Assembly (NCBI GenBank): GCA_018710795.1
Contig: DVJH01000075.1
Coordinates: 1 to 7,103, forward strand
Direction: 5' to 3'
Source of the DNA: Candidatus Galligastranaerophilus gallistercoris
GTDB taxonomy: Bacteria; Cyanobacteriota; Vampirovibrionia; Gastranaerophilales; Gastranaerophilaceae
Length of the DNA stretch: 7,103 bases
Positions 4,477-7,103 of the stretch are shown in pieces (the first letter of the stretch is position 1; each line of letters begins with the position of its first letter). Under the pieces are notes generated by a model. That model was not told the origin of the DNA. It saw nothing but the letters and a program-made list of their open reading frames with translations, and did no database searches. The position numbers were made by a program, and so were the translations under genes.

Positions 4477-4965
4477 ATGATAAAAAATCTGGAAAATTCA
4501 ATAAGAGAAAGTACGGAGTATAAAAAGTTTCGCTCCGTACTTTCAATTATTTTTGAATGGTTATATACAAAATTTTTCTTCGGAATTTTAAGCAGATTTG
4601 AAAGAAAGTTTGTTAAGTATTTGTTTGTCGGCTTTATGAATACGGTTTTTTCTTATGTGATATATGCAATCTGTGTTACCATTCTTTCCCGTCCGACTTT
4701 ATCCCTTGCCGTTTCTTACGTAATAGGAATTTTATTTAACTTCCAGACAACGGGAAGAATTGTTTTTAAAAACAAAAATAACACGCTTATATTTAAATTT
4801 TTCTTATCTTACTTAACAACTTTTTTCATAAACAGATATTTTCTCGATATGCTCGTATCGACCTTCCATGTGGATAAATATCTGTCTCAGGCAATTTTGG
4901 TCTTCCCCATAGCAATGATTTCTTTTATGCTTTTAAAACACTTTGTTTTTGTTGAATCAAAATAA
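4477..4965 (+). CDS. GtrA-like family integral membrane protein
   Basis: 162 residues with four predicted membrane helices (about 45-70, 73-90, 101-125, 137-158) after a 44-residue polar/aromatic N-terminus. FVKYLFVGFMNTVFSYVIYA and the region around SYVIGILFNFQTTGRIVF, plus the closing FMLLKHFVF, follow the GtrA pattern (conserved VGxxNT and a late basic-aromatic end). GtrA relatives are thought to move lipid-linked sugars across the membrane or to assist cell-surface polysaccharide modification; the substrate is unknown. There is no clear ribosome binding site before the ATG at 4477, so translation may depend on coupling to rplA or be weak. Its first codons contain a 12-bp inverted repeat. 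It overlaps the opposing minus-strand gene by 9 nt. Confidence 0.85.
   Translation: MIKNLENSIRESTEYKKFRSVLSIIFEWLYTKFFFGILSRFERKFVKYLFVGFMNTVFSYVIYAICVTILSRPTLSLAVSYVIGILFNFQTTGRIVFKNKNNTLIFKFFLSYLTTFFINRYFLDMLVSTFHVDKYLSQAILVFPIAMISFMLLKHFVFVESK
4507..4544 (+). repeat. 12-bp perfect inverted repeat inside the 5' end of the GtrA-like gene
   Basis: GAAAGTACGGAG (4507-4518) and CTCCGTACTTTC (4533-4544) are exact reverse complements around a 14-nt loop, covering codons 11-23. The sequence AATTATTTTT follows, a weak and displaced U tract. It may attenuate read-through from rplA. In the protein it encodes a charged stretch outside the conserved family core. Confidence 0.7.
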
Positions 4966-5628
4966 ATCAATTTTAATTTGGGAGATAAAATCCTTTGTAA
5001 TATTCTCATAATAATCGCTTGAAAATTTCGTTGAAATTACAAGCTTTGAGGTTCTTGAAACTTCATTTTTTTGAATTTTATCTTTTATTTTACCGATTAA
5101 CCCTTCATTATTATTAACGGTGGTGTATAAAGCTGCGGTTCCCCTTAAAGTTAAGAATGGAATACCCTTAACTTTTGCAACGAAATCAATATAGGGAACA
5201 ATTTTTAATCCCGCAATGATTTTTCCTTTATTTGTCGTTTCAATATTTTCAATCGGAATTATGGGCGAATTTATAATTTTGGAAGACAATTCTTCAAGTT
5301 TTTTTTCTATTTTGTTTGATGAAAAATCCTCTTCGGTTAATATATCATCGGAATTCAGGTCAATAATCGTAATTTTTTGATTTTTCGGAACATATAGGGC
5401 GTTTAATTTTCTGTATCCTCCGAAATTTAAAGACCGTGTCAGTTGATAATCGGCAGAAACTTTCGATAAATCGCCAAAATCGGACATTTCTCTTACGATA
5501 ACTTCTCTTCCGGGGTTAGTATAGGCGTCATATTTGTTTTTTATAAAAGTGTATCCGCCGTATGCAAAAAATGCAAAAATCAGCGCAATAAATATAACAA
5601 GTTTTGCCGCTTTTTTTAAACAACCCAT
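4957..5628 (-). CDS. Membrane-anchored protein of unknown function
   Basis: 223 residues from the ATG at 5626-5628, preceded by GGGGG (5635-5639) as ribosome binding site. A frame extension to 5649 would need a TTG start and lacks a site of its own. After a short basic N-terminus (MGCLKKAAK) comes one hydrophobic helix at about 9-29, then a soluble domain of about 190 residues, probably outside the cytoplasm. That domain is rich in Lys, Ile, Asn and Ser, with predicted strands such as KITIIDL and IIAGLKIVPYIDFVAKV. There is no cysteine after the hydrophobic segment, so it is not an obvious lipoprotein. I recognise no family or catalytic motif. It is divergent from mutS and convergent with the GtrA-like gene, whose last 9 nt it overlaps, so it is a single-gene unit. 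Confidence 0.75.
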   Translation of the reverse strand: MGCLKKAAKLVIFIALIFAFFAYGGYTFIKNKYDAYTNPGREVIVREMSDFGDLSKVSADYQLTRSLNFGGYRKLNALYVPKNQKITIIDLNSDDILTEEDFSSNKIEKKLEELSSKIINSPIIPIENIETTNKGKIIAGLKIVPYIDFVAKVKGIPFLTLRGTAALYTTVNNNEGLIGKIKDKIQKNEVSRTSKLVISTKFSSDYYENITKDFISQIKIDLF

Positions 5629-5640
5629 ATATATCCCCCA

Positions 5641-5669
5641 TTGTTTCAAACTCTATTCTATTTTATTAT
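5641..5669 (+). promoter_or_regulatory. Possible mutS promoter (leaderless arrangement)
   Basis: TTGTTT (5641-5646) and TATTAT (5664-5669) are 17 bp apart. The -35 is poor (3/6) and the -10 good (5/6). Transcription would start at about 5676-5677, exactly at an ATG of mutS that has no ribosome binding site. The surrounding AT richness makes this a weak prediction. Confidence 0.3.
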
Positions 5670-5688
5670 GATACCTATGGAATTTCAA
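5660..5688 (-). promoter_or_regulatory. Promoter of the unknown membrane-anchored protein gene
   Basis: On the minus strand, TTGAAA (5683-5688, 5/6) and TAAAAT (5660-5665, 5/6) are separated by 17 bp. The start is predicted near 5653, leaving a leader of about 25 nt that includes the GGGGG site. The -35 lies inside the first codons of mutS, so this promoter and the mutS start region overlap. Confidence 0.55.
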
Positions 5689-7103
5689 AACTTTTTAAAA
5701 TTTGATGAAATAGACACCCCTAATCTCACATTTGCAATGAAGCAATACCATGAGATTAAATCAAAATATAAAGATTTTATTTTATTTTTTAAAATGGGCG
5801 ATTTCTATGAAACCTATTTTGAAGACGCCCTGACTTTATCGGGCTTAACGGGAATAACCCTCACCAAAAGAGTTTTTAAAGCGCTCGGAACGGTTTTAAT
5901 GGCAGGAATTCCGCATAAATCAATAAACGTCTATATTGAAAAATTAATCAAAAATGACCGCAAAATTGTTCTGACCGAAGAATTTGACGGTCCGGACAAT
6001 AAAAAAATAAGAAAAGTATCAAAAATTTATACAAAAGGAACATTGCTTGATTTAGAGTTTTTAAACTCGGAAGAAAATAATTTTATAGCCTCAATCGCAA
6101 AATCAAAAGACATATATGCCGTCTGCCACGCTGATGTTTCAACGGGGGAATTATTTTTATGCAAAGGAAATTATGAAGAAATTAAATCCGAACTTGCAAG
6201 GATAAGCCCCAAAGAGCTTCTGGTTATTGAAAACGATAAAATAGAAGAAGAAATTTATCTTCCGTATCAATTTGAATTGTTAAATTATGAAGATTCAAAT
6301 GCCTCGCCGCTGCAAAAGGCGCATTTTGCACTAATAAAATATTCAAAAGAAATTCTTAAAGAATATATGCCGAAATTTGAAGAAGCAAAACAATACAATA
6401 TAAATAAAAACCTCATAATGGATTATCTGACGAGAAAAAATCTTGAAATTACAAAAAACGCATACAACAACAAAAAAGAAGGCTCTCTTCTTTGGGCAAT
6501 AGACAAATGTAAAACCCCGATGGGAAAAAGGCTTCTTTCATCGTATCTTTCATGTCCTCTTACCGATGAAGAAAAAATAAAAGAAAGGCAAAACGCCGTT
6601 ATTGAACTTATAAATAATCCTCAAGCGGCGGAATGTCTCGGGAATTTATTGAATAATGCGGGCGACATCTCAAGATTATCATCCCGTCTTTCAAACGAAA
6701 CAATTACCCCGTTTGAATTTTTAACCGTCAAAGATTCAATCGAAATTATATATAAACTGAATGAAATTCAAAAAACCTTTAATTCAAAATTGTTAAAAAT
6801 AACCCTGAAAGATGAATATAAACTTATTGAATTATATGATTTAACGGATAAAACAATTCAAAACGATTCGGAATCGCTAAAAAACGGAAAAATTATAAAA
6901 GAAGGATCCGATTCGGGTTTTGACCTTTATAACGGTGAATTTACACGCTGCAAAAAAGAATTAAAAGATTATGAGAAATTTTTAATCGAAAATACAAACA
7001 TAAAAACTCTTAAAATCGAAAATAAAAACGCCTCATTTTCAATTAAAATTCCCGATACAAAAACAAAAAATCTTTTTATCGACATTTTTCCTTATGATTT
7101 TTA
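5677..7103 (+). CDS. mutS: DNA mismatch repair protein MutS, N-terminal part
   Basis: Recognises mismatches and small loops and starts methyl-independent or nick-directed repair with MutL. The frame is open for 475 codons to the right edge, so the C-terminal ATPase and helix-turn-helix dimer region are outside. The mismatch-binding domain I is present with MGDFYETYFEDA (40-51) including the Phe-x-Glu wedge (Phe43, Glu45), then LTKR and MAGIPH (75-80). This separates it from MutS2. The connector and core domains follow: NLEITKNAYNNKKEGSLLWA (255-274), TPMGKRLL (280-287), GDISRLSSRLS (329-339). The clamp begins near 405. The start is uncertain: ATGs at 5668 and 5677 are both in frame and neither has a ribosome binding site. 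It is divergent from the unknown minus-strand gene. Confidence 0.95.
   Translation, partial: MEFQNFLKFDEIDTPNLTFAMKQYHEIKSKYKDFILFFKMGDFYETYFEDALTLSGLTGITLTKRVFKALGTVLMAGIPHKSINVYIEKLIKNDRKIVLTEEFDGPDNKKIRKVSKIYTKGTLLDLEFLNSEENNFIASIAKSKDIYAVCHADVSTGELFLCKGNYEEIKSELARISPKELLVIENDKIEEEIYLPYQFELLNYEDSNASPLQKAHFALIKYSKEILKEYMPKFEEAKQYNINKNLIMDYLTRKNLEITKNAYNNKKEGSLLWAIDKCKTPMGKRLLSSYLSCPLTDEEKIKERQNAVIELINNPQAAECLGNLLNNAGDISRLSSRLSNETITPFEFLTVKDSIEIIYKLNEIQKTFNSKLLKITLKDEYKLIELYDLTDKTIQNDSESLKNGKIIKEGSDSGFDLYNGEFTRCKKELKDYEKFLIENTNIKTLKIENKNASFSIKIPDTKTKNLFIDIFPYDF

Noticed and set aside
5629..5649. A longer start for the minus-strand unknown gene
   Set aside because: The extension begins at TTG and covers the GGGGG site that serves the ATG at 5628.
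1..7103. CRISPR arrays, insertion sequences, phage genes, attachment sites or a replication origin
   Set aside because: There are no regularly spaced repeats, transposase or integrase motifs, target duplications or DnaA-box clusters visible on either strand.

Overview
The window reads as a chromosomal housekeeping segment from a low-G+C, AT-rich bacterium with Shine-Dalgarno-type starts. The gene set (PilT, four-cysteine L33, tRNA-Trp, SecE, NusG, L11, L1, MutS) is bacterial. The style of the proteins and the gene order would fit a host-associated, non-photosynthetic relative of the cyanobacteria (Melainabacteria/Gastranaerophilales type). That assignment is inference; no taxonomic marker in the window settles it.

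Layout. Positions 1-82 hold the start of a minus-strand gene for an exported protein. Positions 83-451 are a divergent intergenic region. It contains a minus-strand promoter and intrinsic terminator that bracket about 130 nt with no gene of useful length (a small RNA candidate), then the promoter of pilT. pilT (452-1546) is a pilus retraction ATPase with its own terminator. A strong extended -10 promoter at 1642-1669 then starts the translation/secretion operon rpmG - tRNA-Trp - secE - nusG - rplK - rplA (1750-4445). No convincing terminator interrupts this run. It carries several RNA structures: a leader hairpin before rpmG, a 16-bp hairpin before the tRNA, a 302-nt purine-rich hairpin array between nusG and rplK, and a copy of the 23S rRNA L1-binding fold between rplK and rplA.

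The usual continuation rplJ-rplL-rpoB-rpoC is absent. A GtrA-like membrane protein gene follows rplA after 31 nt. It overlaps tail-to-tail with a minus-strand gene for a membrane-anchored protein of unknown function. That gene is divergent from mutS, whose first 475 codons run off the right edge.

How the genes work together: L33, L11 and L1 are 50S proteins, SecE is part of the SecYEG translocon, NusG couples RNA polymerase with ribosomes or Rho, and tRNA-Trp feeds translation. The operon is therefore a growth-rate module, probably with feedback by L1. PilT, the GtrA-like protein, the unknown protein and MutS look like independent neighbours. I see no phage, transposon, CRISPR or defence island. 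The least ordinary content is in the RNA elements, not the proteins.
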